Shown piece after piece: positions 23,301 through 34,893 of a stretch of 64,000 bases of DNA. A program made the translations under genes and the position numbers. A model generated the notes under the pieces. It saw only the letters and a program-made list of their open reading frames with translations, was not told where the DNA came from and searched no databases. Numbering within the stretch: position 1 is the stretch's first letter; each line of letters begins with the position of its first letter. The DNA is from Ilyonectria destructans. Lineage: Eukaryota > Ascomycota > Sordariomycetes > Hypocreales > Nectriaceae. The stretch spans positions 1-64,000 of the forward strand of contig JAHEWK010000021.1 in the NCBI GenBank assembly GCA_020740775.1. Reading direction: 5' to 3'.

Positions 23301-24091
23301 CTAAGAAAGCCCTTCTAGAAAATACTAGCTACCTCAGCAGAAAGTGGCTCAGAGTTATGTCTATTTAAAAATAACACACCTTAGCTGACTCTAAGGTAAC
23401 TGAAGCTATCAGAAGCCAGCTTCTCCTTCTAATTAAGACCTAAGAATCCCTCTGCAGCTACTATAGCTCAGAGATCAACCTAGGTCATAAGGATACCTGC
23501 AAAGCCGCTAAAAGAAGATAGATCTCACGCCATAATCAAATCTCCCGTACCTTTATAAATACCCTCTCTAGCCGGGCAGACTTGGAAGTGGAAGCTGAAC
23601 CTCTTATTAGCCCCTCAGCAGAAAAGAGAGCTGATTTTTCTGTTAAGCTAGGAAATAGCTGCTATTTCTACGATGTGAAAATAGTAGCTATTAATGCTAG
23701 GTCAGTAAAGAAGGACCCCTACTAAATGCTGGCAGAGGTAGCAGCAGAGAAGAGAAGGAAATACTTATCTTTAGGCCCCTTTTTCCACCCCTTAATCTTC
23801 TTAGCAGGAGGATTAATAGGAAAGAAAACAGCTAAGACCTATAAGCAGCTACAGAGCCTGCTAGAACCTACTGCAGCTAGCTGGCTGGATACCTCTATCA
23901 GCTTGATATTGGCTAAGTTCAGAGTAAACTTAGCAGCTTCTATTACTACTAGTAGCCTAAGAATAGGCCTAGGGTCGAGTATCTATGTCAGATATGTCAG
24001 TGGCGAAAGTTGCCACCTATTGCCACCTATTGCCACAAGGCTTAGCAATCAGCTTCTAGCTGATTCTATACAGAAGGGACAGGGTATATAA
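20345..24091 (+). pseudogene. Single-ORF non-LTR retrotransposon (RT plus restriction-like endonuclease), RIP-inactivated
   Basis: One reading frame is kept from 20345 to 24091, broken by many TAG/TAA codons and no obvious frameshift. In order: an N-terminal C2H2 finger (CPICYTACKGSYRVKTHTAKVH, C-x2-C-x12-H-x4-H, residues 43-64), a Gln-rich repeat zone (about 20600-20850), then reverse transcriptase with EGGIRPIAIGN, SLISFDLANAFN, GVR*GDPLGPLFF and the catalytic YLDDIF (about 22600). Next comes a zinc-knuckle remnant (C..Y..GHKDTC, about 23455) and an endonuclease-like RADFSV..YFYDVKIVAIN (about 23630-23690). RT followed by CCHC and a restriction-like endonuclease in one ORF fits the early-branching, site-specific non-LTR clades (CRE/R2-like; MoTeR is the fungal telomere example). 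Stops replace Gln codons, as expected from C-to-T RIP. The exact clade is uncertain. Confidence 0.8.
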
Positions 24092-24552
24092 AGCTTGCTC
24101 TGAAACCTCAAGATATAGGGGGACACAATACACAATTTTTTCACCCCAACATTCGACAATCTATGCCTCTAGGACTTGGAGATAAGCTATACCAGCAAAT
24201 AACTAACTGTCTTCTTCTTAGCTTTTCTCTATTTTTTTCTTCTATTTGCCTCTCTATTATTCCTTCTATTTTTCCTTCTATTTTACCTTCTATCTCTCTT
24301 TTATTCCTCCTTCTACCTCTCTTTCTATTTTTCTTCTTATATCTCTCTTTCTATCCTCTCTTTTCTCTTTATTTTCCCTTTCTTATTTTCTTACCTACTC
24401 TCTCTTTCTATCTCTTCTCTCTATTTACCTCTTTTCTAGCTTTTCTATTTTTCCTCTATCTCTTTACTCTCTTTCTTTTAGTAAAATTATGTGTAATTTC
24501 CTTATAACTAGAGTAAAACAGACTAGTAAGATAGCTTAAAATAGCAAATTCA
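24092..24552. other. Pyrimidine-rich 3' region of the retroelement
   Basis: A TTC/CTT-rich low-complexity tract separates the retrotransposon stop from the telomere-like repeats. Frames open here only because of low complexity. It is probably the element's 3' UTR. Confidence 0.4.
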
Positions 24553-24671
24553 CCCTAATTCTAACTCTAACTCTAATTCTAACTCTAATTTTAATTCTAA
24601 TTCTAATTCTAATTTTAATTCTAATTCTAATTCTAATTCTAATTCTAATTCTAATTCTAACCCTAACCCTA
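24553..24671. repeat. Degenerate interstitial telomere-like repeat
   Basis: About 20 hexamers of CCCTAA type, mostly changed to TTCTAA, CTCTAA or TTTTAA, ending in two intact units CCCTAACCCTAG. On the plus strand this is the C-rich telomere strand. It lies about 460 bp after the stop of the retrotransposon ORF, suggesting insertion at a former telomere. The CC-to-TT drift is not at CpA sites, so it is not explained by classical RIP. Confidence 0.65.
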
Positions 24672-27600
24672 GCAGTTCTACAGGCCAGTTATCTAATATA
24701 CTAACTTTAAGTTCTGTTACTTTACTCCCCCTACTGGGTGCTAAAAGTCGTGCTACTGCACTCCACTGAGTTATTTTACTTCCTAAAATACTTATATATT
24801 GAGTTTTTATAATCTCACTATAGGTATTCCTTTTATATACCGCTCTTTTACAATCTTACTATAGGTATTACTTTATACTCTGCCTACTTAAAACTTTTAC
24901 TCTCTATCTTTAATAGGCTACCTTTATAACTCTAATAGCTTTTACTACCCTACTAATCTTTACCCTTTTTAATTAATCTTCTTTCTTATTCTACTGGAAG
25001 CTAAATTTATACTTATACACCTTATAAGTTCACCTACCTACTTACACTTTTACTTTTCCTTTACTTTATTACTCTAATACTTTATACCCTAATATAACTC
25101 TTAAGTAATTATATATTGGGTTTTTACAATCTTACTATAGGTATTCTATTTATATACTCTTTAATCTACTTATATAATACCTCCTCTATATATAAATACC
25201 TCTATAATAATTACTTACTTTTTATAATCTTACTATATATATTCTCTTTATATATACTCTACTTATAGTCTTTAGTATATCTATATCTTATAATAATACT
25301 ACTCTAATATTTTCTGGGTTTATATAATCTTACTATAGATATTTCCTTTATATTTATAATCTTATTCTATAAGCTATCTTTCTACTTTTATTACCCTTTT
25401 CTACTTTCTTATCTTACTTACTATATAAATATCTATTATTACTCTATATAGTATTATTTTAAATCTAACTATTTAAATTACTTTAATATTTTATATTTAA
25501 ACTCCTCTTATATCTATAATCTATCTTATATTAACTCTAATTCTATTAGTATTTAGCTAGTTTAGAATAGTAACTATAATACCTTCTATTATCTATTTTT
25601 ATAAATAGTACTATTACCTAGTTAATATTATACCTTTAATATCTTTTATTACCTCTATCTATTTATATTATCTATTCTGTAATATTATAATCTTACTTTA
25701 AACTTAAATATTTAAAATTATAACTTTTAATTTAACTAGCTTTATTTTAAATTGCCTTATTTCTTCTTCTTTCTTCTTATCTAATTTACTAGTAAGTTAC
25801 TATCTACTTAGGCTAAGCTATACTAGCCAGCCTTTAAGATTTACAGATTATCTCAACCTAAGCAATCTATTAATTTTAAATTCTATATATACCCAATTAT
25901 ATACTACCTAATAATATATAATTTAAAATTAATAAATATACTATATAATCTTATCTTAAACTGCTAGTCTATTTATTATTATCTTTCTATAAAGACACTT
26001 TAATCGGACTACTTACTTCTAATAGTTTTTTTCTTTCTATATATCTATTTCAAACTTATTCTTTACTAACTACTATACTATCTTACTAACTTATACTATT
26101 ATAACTACTAGTAGTATTTAGCTGCAGTAACTATACTTTCTATTAATCTATAATACTATATACTAGTTATATAGCAGCCTATACTTCTAATAGTACTAAA
26201 AGTCTATATATTATATATTTATCTACTACTAGTTAAATACCTTCTACTTCAGTACTATATATATATCTTATATATACCTATATTTCCCTTTAAGTTTATC
26301 CCAAGCTCTATATATATACTACTTTACGTAATATATATAATACCCTACCCCCCAAATTCAATCCAGCTATCTATATAGCACTATTAGATAACAGCTCTTA
26401 TTCTCTATATACTCTTAGAGTCAGTTCCAGCCTTACTTACTATATTCTTTATCTGAACCCTCATCCAGAATATAGCAGTTACAGTATTCAGCCTCCAGCT
26501 CTCTATAGTACTGCCTAATACTATTAAGAAATATACTAAGTATTATTTAGCAGCAATTTATACTATAAATAAATATATTAACTGCTTCTTAATTCTTTTA
26601 ATCTATATTACTGCTGAATTTATTACTTTATAGTACTATACTATTTATTATAATAATTAAATCTACTACCTCCTCTTTCTGCTATCTGCCTCTTTCTATT
26701 TATTATATAAAGTTAACTATACTATATAGCTGCTATATATAAATAACCCTAATAATATCTTAAATATTTATATCGGTCCCAAGCCCTATTATAGCTATAA
26801 TTTAATACTATCTATCTCAGCTATTAATTTAGTTCTAAAGTGCCGCTACTTACTTCTTACTTAGCAGCTTGCTATAATAATAACTACAGCCAGTTTATCT
26901 TATTAGTACTTTATACTTCTTAATTAAACGGCAGTAAATAACTCCCCTTTATAACCCTTCTATTTGCCTCTTAATTACTCTTATTGCCTTAATTACCCCA
27001 TTCTTAACCTTAATCTTACCCAACTTAATAGCCTTAATATTATAGTGGATGTTTACTCTTGCAGTTAGTACCCAAATAATTATAGTATTCTAAGCTAATA
27101 TCCACTTCTAGAACTAACCCTCTATTAATATAGATAGTATAGCTGTAAGTATAATAAGTAGGTATCTATATTAATATAGACCTACTAGTAGCTCCAGTTA
27201 CTTCCGGTAGCTAATATTAAGAATAATAGTATAACTCTTATTAAAGAATATTATACTGAGTAGTCCTTAGGCCCAGATACTCTTAATATATACTATAAAT
27301 ACTTTACTAATAGCAATATTGGTACTTACTATAACTAGCTATATATCTTATTGCTATTTTATATACTCTTCTTTAGTCTTACTGCACTATTATATATAGT
27401 TAATCCTAAAGTTTTATATCTAAGTAATTAAGTTATTAGTTAGTATAATAAATAGTATAATTATAATATTAATTAAGCCGCTAGATCTTCTATTATCCTT
27501 AAGAATAGCTGGTAGTAAAAAGAAGATACTCTTACTGCTATCTATTAGAAGTACTATAATAAGTATATTACTCCGGATACTATTATTATATATAGCTATA

Positions 27601-28366
27601 ATCCGATATATACCCTTCTATTATTATTCTAATTTCCAGCTTATATCTTCCCTAAGTAGCCACTTTAGTTTAAGATTAATCTTTTACTTATTAACTATTA
27701 AAACTGAATTAGTATTACTACTACTTTACTTTAAATTCTAATAGTATATATATATTAGTCAGTATATAATTAATCTATTAACTCTTCTATCTACTACTTC
27801 TACTCTATATCTATATAATAATAATATACTATATTTTACTGCTATAGCAGTAGGGAATCTTTATACTATATCTTTCTCTTAATACTATTACTAGTATACT
27901 TTTCTTCAGTAAGTAGATATAGAATCTATATAATTTAATCCAATACAGTCTAATAGCAGTTAGATTAATTAATATTTTACCTCTAATTATTATAGTGCCT
28001 CTTTATAACTAGTAATAATAGTAGCTTAAGTTTATTAGTTGCCTGTTTCTTCTGCTTAAATTTGCTATCTATATAGCTTAAAAACTGATACTAAAGCTAG
28101 CTAATCTCCTAAAAGTTTAAAATTATCTCTAGCTATAACTAACTGGGGAAGAGAATATTAATAGTATAGTAATTATATACAATCAGACTGCTATATATTA
28201 CCTAAAGATCCCAGATATACTTAACCTACTGTTACTTATAGAATTTGCCCGTTAATAGATCAATATATTTATTATTATTATTATCTCCTCTAGCCCTAAT
28301 TATATTAAGCTTATTCTGCTGAATTACTAAGCCTTTAATATAACGCCTAAATTTAATAGCTATATA
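24672..28366. other. AT-rich RIP-degraded DNA
   Basis: Extremely AT-rich, with stops in all frames and frequent TA dinucleotides. There is a small recurring segment ATAATCTTACTATAGGTATT (near 24810, 24855, 25125 and, mutated, 25230, 25325). No readable protein is seen on either strand. It is probably the body of the element bounded by the 501-bp repeats. Confidence 0.5.
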
Positions 28367-28801
28367 ACGTACATGATAAGCGAGCCGACCGAACAAGCGA
28401 GCCGATCACTATACTGTACAGCTAAAAACAGCAATATCAGATTTTCTAAAATGGGCTATATAATTATTAAAAATATAAAAAAATAACTTTTAGATATATT
28501 ATTAAAAAAGTCATAAGATAGTATTTTTTTCAAGATTTTTAATTAATTTATCAAGCTTTCTATTTATAAAAATCAGAAAAACACAGTGCAAATAAGCTTT
28601 TTCTTAATAACTCTATAAACAAAAATAAATAAAACTTAGGAAAATTCTCTTTTATAATTTCGTATTTAATTAACCTCATTTCAAAATTGTAGCTATTTTA
28701 GGCCTGGTTTGAATTTTTTATAATTTTCTTAGAATTGCGATTTAAGGTGTAAATCTGAATGATCGGCTCGCTTGTGCGGTCGGCTCGCTTATCATGTACG
28801 T
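28367..28801. mobile_element. 435-bp MITE, Tc1/mariner-like
   Basis: Terminal inverted repeats of about 42 bp: the left end starts ACGTACATGATAAGCGAGCC and the right end is its complement ending ..ATCATGTACGT, with one mismatch seen. Each arm holds two copies of AAGCGAGCCGA. Both ends are bordered by TA (28365-28366 and 28802-28803), the Tc1/mariner target duplication. The interior has no ORF. It is inserted in AT-rich DNA yet retains GC-rich ends, so insertion may postdate most RIP. Confidence 0.8.
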
Positions 28802-30926
28802 TACCGATAACTGAATACAGTTAGACTGATACCTAGATACATACCGATAAGCAGACTGAGCTATTTACTGAGATACTCTATATTCTAAAGCTCTTACTTA
28901 GCTGTCTTCTATAGCTACAGTCCAAGCTTATTAAACAGTCTATAGATACCAGAGAGCTTATATACTACTTTCTTAAACGGTATTAACTATATAATATATA
29001 TTACTATAACTCGGCTTAAGTCCTTCAGTAAGAATTACACTACTAAGTGACTCTAACTACTAGTCCTTTTACTCTTATTACAGTCTGTAATTAGTATTAT
29101 CTGCCTATTAAATATAAAGATATTCTTTAGTAGCTCTTCGATATTATAGTGCTTAGCTATAGTAATCTCTAGTCCGCAACTGGATTATTCAAGCTATATA
29201 CTTAGCTGTAATAAAACTGGTCTTAAACTGTTTCAGCTGTATAATAAACTCTTTAACTTGCTGCTATTAATACTTATATTAAATCTATCTATTGCCGCTT
29301 TTTACCTCCTTCTAGAGTATTTAGCCTATAAGCTTAGCTATTTAACCAGCCTTTAGTTTAAGCTATATATTTTTACAGTTTATTATAAATAACTGGCCTG
29401 AATCTTTATAGACTAAGTTATCGGTAATATTCTTAAGCTATATAGTCTTTTTAATCTTACTCTACTGCCTATATATAAGTTTATCTAGTTACTTTTCAGT
29501 TTTTTTTACTGCAGTCTATATAGTATACTAAAAGTCCCCTACTTAAATCTACTCCCCTTAATAGCTAAGAGTCTTACTGTTACTCTTCTATACCAATTAG
29601 GCCAGTCTACCTTCTTACTTATAGTATCCTTAGCTATATATTATCTACTGAATAATTATACTGAATAGAGTATATAAGCTATCTATAAGCTACTGCTGAT
29701 ACCCCTCTTAAAATTGGGTAATAGCCTTAAAGCTAGCCTTCTTATATTTAAAGTAATTACTATTATCTAAATTGGAATTATTATTGCTATCTAAGTTATA
29801 TAGAATACCTTAGAAGAAATACTTAAGTATTAGAATGCAGCTATACTATAAGAAGCCAGTAAGAAAGTAGGTATATAAGTATAATAGTATTTAACTCTTA
29901 ATTATATATAGAATACTAAGAATAGCTATAAAGTAAAGTAGCAGATTCTTATATTACTTACTGTATAGCTTTTACTTAAGTAACCTAATATAGAACTGGA
30001 AAATAGCAGTATTAAGAGTATTCTAAATAGAGTTAGTACTACAGTCCTCTATATTATTACTATTATCTTTATTATCTTTACTGCAATTAACTATCTTAGC
30101 TGCTATAAGAGTATTAAGCTGATATATAAATTTTCTTAATATATTCTATTATTTATCTGTAAACTGGATACTATACTCAGCCTTAGCTCTATTACACCTA
30201 AGTAGCTAGATTCAGGTATAATAGTAGAGATACTGCTACCAGCACGAAATATATTAATCTATTAATATAGCTTTCTACTTTCAGCTAAATAGCTTGCTTA
30301 ATAACTTAAATAGGTCGATACTAAAGAGCCACTTTAGTATATCTTCCGGCACCCAATTAAGCCGCTCTATATACCTTACTAACTTCCAGCTAAAGCTAGC
30401 AGTAAGTTATTACAGCTACTAATTAACTTTAATCTCCTCTTCTCTCTGCTATTTCTTCTCTACGGCCTTTAGGCTAAGTGGCTAACCAGCCTGATAGAGT
30501 ATCTTTCTGTTCTTTTCCTATAGATAGACAGTTTACTTTATAAATTTAATCTATACTAACTTACTCTTTACCCTACTGGGTATCTTAATAAGCTGATAAT
30601 ATTTTTCTTTAGCTTTAGTTAACTTCTTCTTATAAGTAAGTACTATTACTATAAGCTTTTTATCTTATTCTTTAATTTTCTCTTTCTTGCTCTTATCTTT
30701 ATCTTTCCAGCTATATATACCTAAGATAATTCAGTACCTTATATATCGGCCCTTATAGAATAACTATAGTATAACTATCTGCCAGTAGGGCTTATTACTA
30801 CTTACTAAATAGTTAGTATTTATTTAGTATATAATAATATTTTTATTATTATAAGTAAGATACTAGTAACTTATATAGCTATAGCCGGTATATATTATAA
30901 TACCCTAAATAGTAAAGCTATAATTA
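28802..30926. other. AT-rich RIP-degraded DNA, right part
   Basis: Continuation of the AT-rich block after the MITE. No frame can be read for more than a few tens of codons and I see no diagnostic retrotransposon motif. It ends at the right 501-bp direct repeat. Confidence 0.5.
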
Positions 30927-31427
30927 TAGGGGAGATTAACTATTATTAGATTATTTAGTTACAGTATAGAATCTATAAATATAAGAGCATCCTGCAGTTA
31001 GATTCTAACTATTCTATACTAATTTCGGAAATACAATTTAACTGCCTTTTTACTGGAGCTAATAGCTATATAGCAATTAAAATAAACTAAAAGCTGCAAT
31101 AGTTTATATAGCTAGAGATAGTCTCCAGATCGAAATAAGAATACCTATATATTTCTTACTATTATAATATTAAGTAATAATAAAACCTAAATGCAGTATA
31201 ATAATATTATAGAAGTAATATTATTAAAGATTATTATAACCCTTAGATATAAAGAAGAAAAATATTATTAACCCAAATAATCTACTTGGGTTTATTCTCT
31301 CTAATAAAATAGGTTATTCTGGCGATAGTTATTCTAGATAAATAGGGCTAAATTTAAACTTTTAATTGGTTAGTGATATATTATATAACGATTTTTAAGT
31401 AGAACGACCAGCGGACTAGTGGATAGA
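30927..31427. repeat. 501-bp direct repeat, right copy (probable LTR)
   Basis: Same-length copy of 16908-17408 in the same orientation, carrying more C-to-T/G-to-A changes. It starts TAGGGGAGATTAACTATTA and ends CGGACTAGTGGATAGA. Base composition changes sharply just after it, marking the edge of the degraded block. Confidence 0.6.
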
Positions 31428-31746
31428 CTCTAACCCGTAAAAAGCTGCTTAAGTAAGTCCCTCTATCCTCGCGCTATACCTAATTTAATTAATCGTCAGC
31501 CAAGACTTTCATTACATCAGCAACTAACTTATCTAACATCAATCGATTGAATATTCCAAACCACAATAACTTATTCCACAGACGAGAGAAAAATATAGGA
31601 CTATGCTTATTGAGTTGCGTTTCTCTTGCTCTATTATATTTGTCGTTTTCGTTTTGTTTCAAACAACTTTTGTCCCCCGAACTCACCCGTCATCCCTAAC
31701 CCCCATATTTCGATATGAAAAGCTCGTTCCTAGTCGTGTACTAGGC

Positions 31747-33037
31747 TCATCGGCTCGCGTTGAGCGGGCTTTGGGGATCGTAGACATCTGTCGTGATGAC
31801 ATCAGGATACTTCACACCGCCCTGTCTCAGCGCCTCGTCCATTACCTCCATGATGACGATACTCTCGCTCAACGGCATCGTCTCGCTCTCCTTCTTCCCA
31901 TCCCGCAGACACTTGGCACACTCATCTGCCTCCCACGCCATGCCATTGCCTCCGAAGATCGGGCAGTCCACAACCTCGACCTCGCCGGGCTTGCTCTTGC
32001 GGATAACCTGGTACTGGTGCGGCTGGTAGGCGGGGCCCATGATCTGGATCTCTCCCTCGGAGCCTTGGATGCGGATGGCGGCGCCGGAGGAGTCCTTGCC
32101 GTCGGGGTTGTGGGACACGCGCATGGAGGTGGTGGCGATGCCCATAGAGCGGTGTTTGGGAAACTGAAGAATTATAGAGGTACTCTCGTCGACGCCAGTG
32201 TGGTAGAGGTTCATGGAGGCGATGACCTTGGGGGCCTCCTTGTCGGCCTCGGGTTGTGTGTGGTAAAGTGCCTGGAAGATCCAGGTCAGGGAGTAGATGC
32301 CAAGATCGAGGAGGGCACCGCCAGCAAGGTCTGGGTTGACCATTCTGTTGGAGTCGTCGAACGAAAGCTTGCCATCGCCTGTATCACTGCCGAATGCCAG
32401 ATCGGCTGCGATGTGTCTCAGTTGTCATATCTACTGAGATGGGAAGGCATTGTTATCCAGGCTCGGACTCACCAAAGCTACGGTAAACGGTACCAATGGC
32501 GCCTGAAGTAATAAGCTCCCTGATCTTGATGCTCAGCGGAAAGAACCTTGTCCACACGGCCTCCATCAGGAAGAGGTCCTTCTCCTTCGCCTTCTGCACC
32601 AGCTTCTTCGTCTGCGAGGCCGTCACAGTGAACGCCTTCTCGCACAGAACGTGCTTGCCGGCCTCGAGCGCGAGCATCACGTTCTGGAAGTGGTGGCTGT
32701 GGGGGGTGGCAACGTAGACGATCTCGACGTTGGGGTCGTTGACCAGCTCGGTGTAGGAGCCGTACGTCTTGGCGGAGGACGGCCCGTCGATCTTTTTGAT
32801 GAAGTCGGCTGCGCGGGATGCGGAGCTGGAGAAAGCAACGGCGACGATCTCATGGGAGACACCCGTCGTGTTACGCTCAGCGGGATCTTTGAGTATGTTG
32901 GAGCAGAACTCTGGACAAGGTCAGTTTAGCAACTGATCAGGATTGTAGTCCTTCTTCAAGATGGGCGTTAACGCACGCTCGGCGATGCCACCGGTGGCCA
33001 AGATGCCCCATTTGGCATTGAAATTCTCGGAAGCCAT
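31747..33037 (-). CDS. Gfo/Idh/MocA oxidoreductase, dihydrodiol / D-xylose 1-dehydrogenase type
   Basis: Proposed join 33037-32977, 32910-32473, 32405-31747, giving 385 aa with consistent phases. The introns are 66 and 68 nt (GTGCGT..CTAAACTGACC..CCAG; GTGAGT..AACTGAG..GCAG). The N-terminal Rossmann motif is WGILATGGIAEQF, followed by HEIVAVAFSSSASRAADF and the family signature VLCEKAFTVTASQTKKL (lysine of the EK motif present; the usual CEKP proline is Ala). Then come LFLMEAVWTRFFP and the C-terminal substrate domain (GGALLDLGIYSLTW). This is the dimeric dihydrodiol dehydrogenase / NADP-dependent xylose dehydrogenase family; length is normal. Cytosolic NAD(P)-linked oxidation of a sugar or diol is inferred. 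Nearby sugar transporters and glycosidase remnants suit a role in sugar use. Confidence 0.9.
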
Positions 33038-33449
33038 TGCGATTGGGTTGGGTTGGTTGGATGAAAGTTGTGAAGGGCTCACGAGTGCGACTCGGGGAGA
33101 ACAGCTGGTCGGACGGGAGGGAAGCCGGCGTCCTTGACGAGGGAGGAAGTCGATGTAAGACTCACCGGCGGTGAGGAAGCTATATATTCGAGCCCGCTCC
33201 GACCATATAGTGGTAGGTCTGGGCCACAGTAGCAGCAAATATCCTGTCGGCGTGTTAATGGAAGAGGGCCGCTGGATCATCGACCGGGATGGTGACCTTG
33301 TTTACTAGACCGCTTCGCTCCCACTCACGCTTCAGTTGGCCTCATGCGACTTGTTCGCTAAAGAAATAGCAGCAAGAAATAGCAGCAATCAATAGCAGCA
33401 ATCGTAGCAAAGAAACAGCCTACCTCTCATCCGTAAAGACCCTCGGCGT
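33038..33449. other. Upstream region of the dehydrogenase
   Basis: Contains the dehydrogenase 5' region on the minus strand and a small repeat of AAATAGCAGCAATC type (33362-33405). No separate gene is supported. Confidence 0.3.
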
Positions 33450-33720
33450 TACTTGTACTTGTACTGACCTACAATTTACGGCGGCGATGGAGCGTATAAG
33501 CTTGCCTTGTCCCCGGCGAAGCTATTTAGCTCAAGAATATATTCGGTGGAATTCGGGGGAACTCGGCGAGGTGTATAGTTGAAGTCGGGGAATCAGGGGC
33601 CAGAATCCTATGACGATTCCCGTTCGCGGGGTCACGCCGTCCCTTCGGCTAAATGCTTTTCGGTGATATTGGATCCATAAATCCTCCGAACTACACCCTA
33701 CGGAAAAATGAGACCAGAAG
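33450..33720 (-). pseudogene. Zn2Cys6 regulator remnant, copy 1
   Basis: Diverged duplicate of about 42,960-43,230. On the minus strand it reads (A)TAGCTTCGCCGGGGACAAGG where the other copy has ATGGCTTCGCCAGGCACAAGG, so the start codon is destroyed and the cysteine codons are changed. Shared tails include CTTTTCGGTGATAT and ATCCTCCGAACT. Non-functional. Confidence 0.5.
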
Positions 33721-34893
33721 AGGGCGGAGGACCGTGCCAAGGGCGATGATCGGCTGCACATCACATTCAATCGGTCAGTGACGAGAAATCGCGGTGGCCA
33801 GTTGGAAGCTTACCTCGACTGCCGACGACTTGAATGTTGACGTTGAGGGCCGGGCAAGGCCCTTGCTGAGTCGCTGGCTCGGGAGCTTGTGCGGGTGGGG
33901 GAGGCGGCAGAAATGCGATCAAGTTATTCTGGCTTGGATGAAGCGAACTCGATGTCCAAGCAGCCCTGTTCTGTGGTCGACACATGAGCGGCTCATTCCA
34001 TCTGGTCGCTGGTCAAGGGAACGGCCTTACCATTGACGGCGACCGAGCTCGCGAGAACGGCCCCTGACGAGTGCACCTCGTAGGGCGGGGGCGTTTACCA
34101 GGCCGGATTAGCTTACTACTTACCCTACTACTGTATTAGTGTTTAAAGATACATCCCCTAATGTAGTAATGGTAAGAGCTTTTATCTTTAGTTAGCTAGC
34201 CCCATATCTAGGAGAGGATGCAGGTGCTGGTACACTCAGTATAAGCGCCCTAGCAGAAACTGCCGAGAAACGCAGCTATAAAGACTAGTCGGAGGGCAAC
34301 GCCGAGGGTTGGACCGACCTATTTCGGTATGCCACCGCCGCCGCCGGAATCGCCGCCTGGCTCAACTGTCGGTCGGTCGGCCTCGGCCGCTCTTGGATAG
34401 GGATACCAAGTTTGGATCTTCGACGTCGGGTATGGCGTGGCGAAGACGCTCGCTGTCATTGGCCTCTTCCGCCATGCGACGGTAGTACTCTGGGGTGGAC
34501 GGTGCTGAAGAGGTCTGGAAGATCCGCAACGTCAACATGGCAGTCGCTTGGATGATTCTACAAACTTCTTTCCGTACTTGGCGGGTTTCCCCCCGCCCCC
34601 CCCCGCCACGCTCGCTGAAGTCGGGGGAAACCCTCCCCCCCCCGGAGGTTTGCTGAGCAATCAGCCCGGATGTCCACCGAGGGACCACCCGGTACATCGT
34701 GCCTTGTCTTGCTTGTCTAGGAAGAACCGTCAAATTGGACGTAGGCAAGACAAGTATCTGTCCATAGTGATGAACTAACTAGATCCATTTGATGGGCACC
34801 CCCTCCCCCGCCCCCCTAATCGGTCAATAGCATCTCGGCTGGGAGCTGTCCACGCGCCCAGAACATGCCGCTCTCCACGATCCACGCGCCCCC
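33721..34893. other. Degenerate intergenic region
   Basis: No supportable gene. A minus-strand frame (34362-34748) ends in a low-complexity Gly/Arg-rich then charged segment but matches nothing I recognise. C- and G-homopolymer tracts occur near 34590-34645 and 34800-34818. Confidence 0.3.

Noticed and set aside
24163..24539. Two overlapping plus frames rich in Phe/Leu/Ser that resemble membrane proteins
   Set aside because: The DNA is a TTC/CTT/TTT low-complexity tract; any frame without TAA/TAG stays open and looks hydrophobic.
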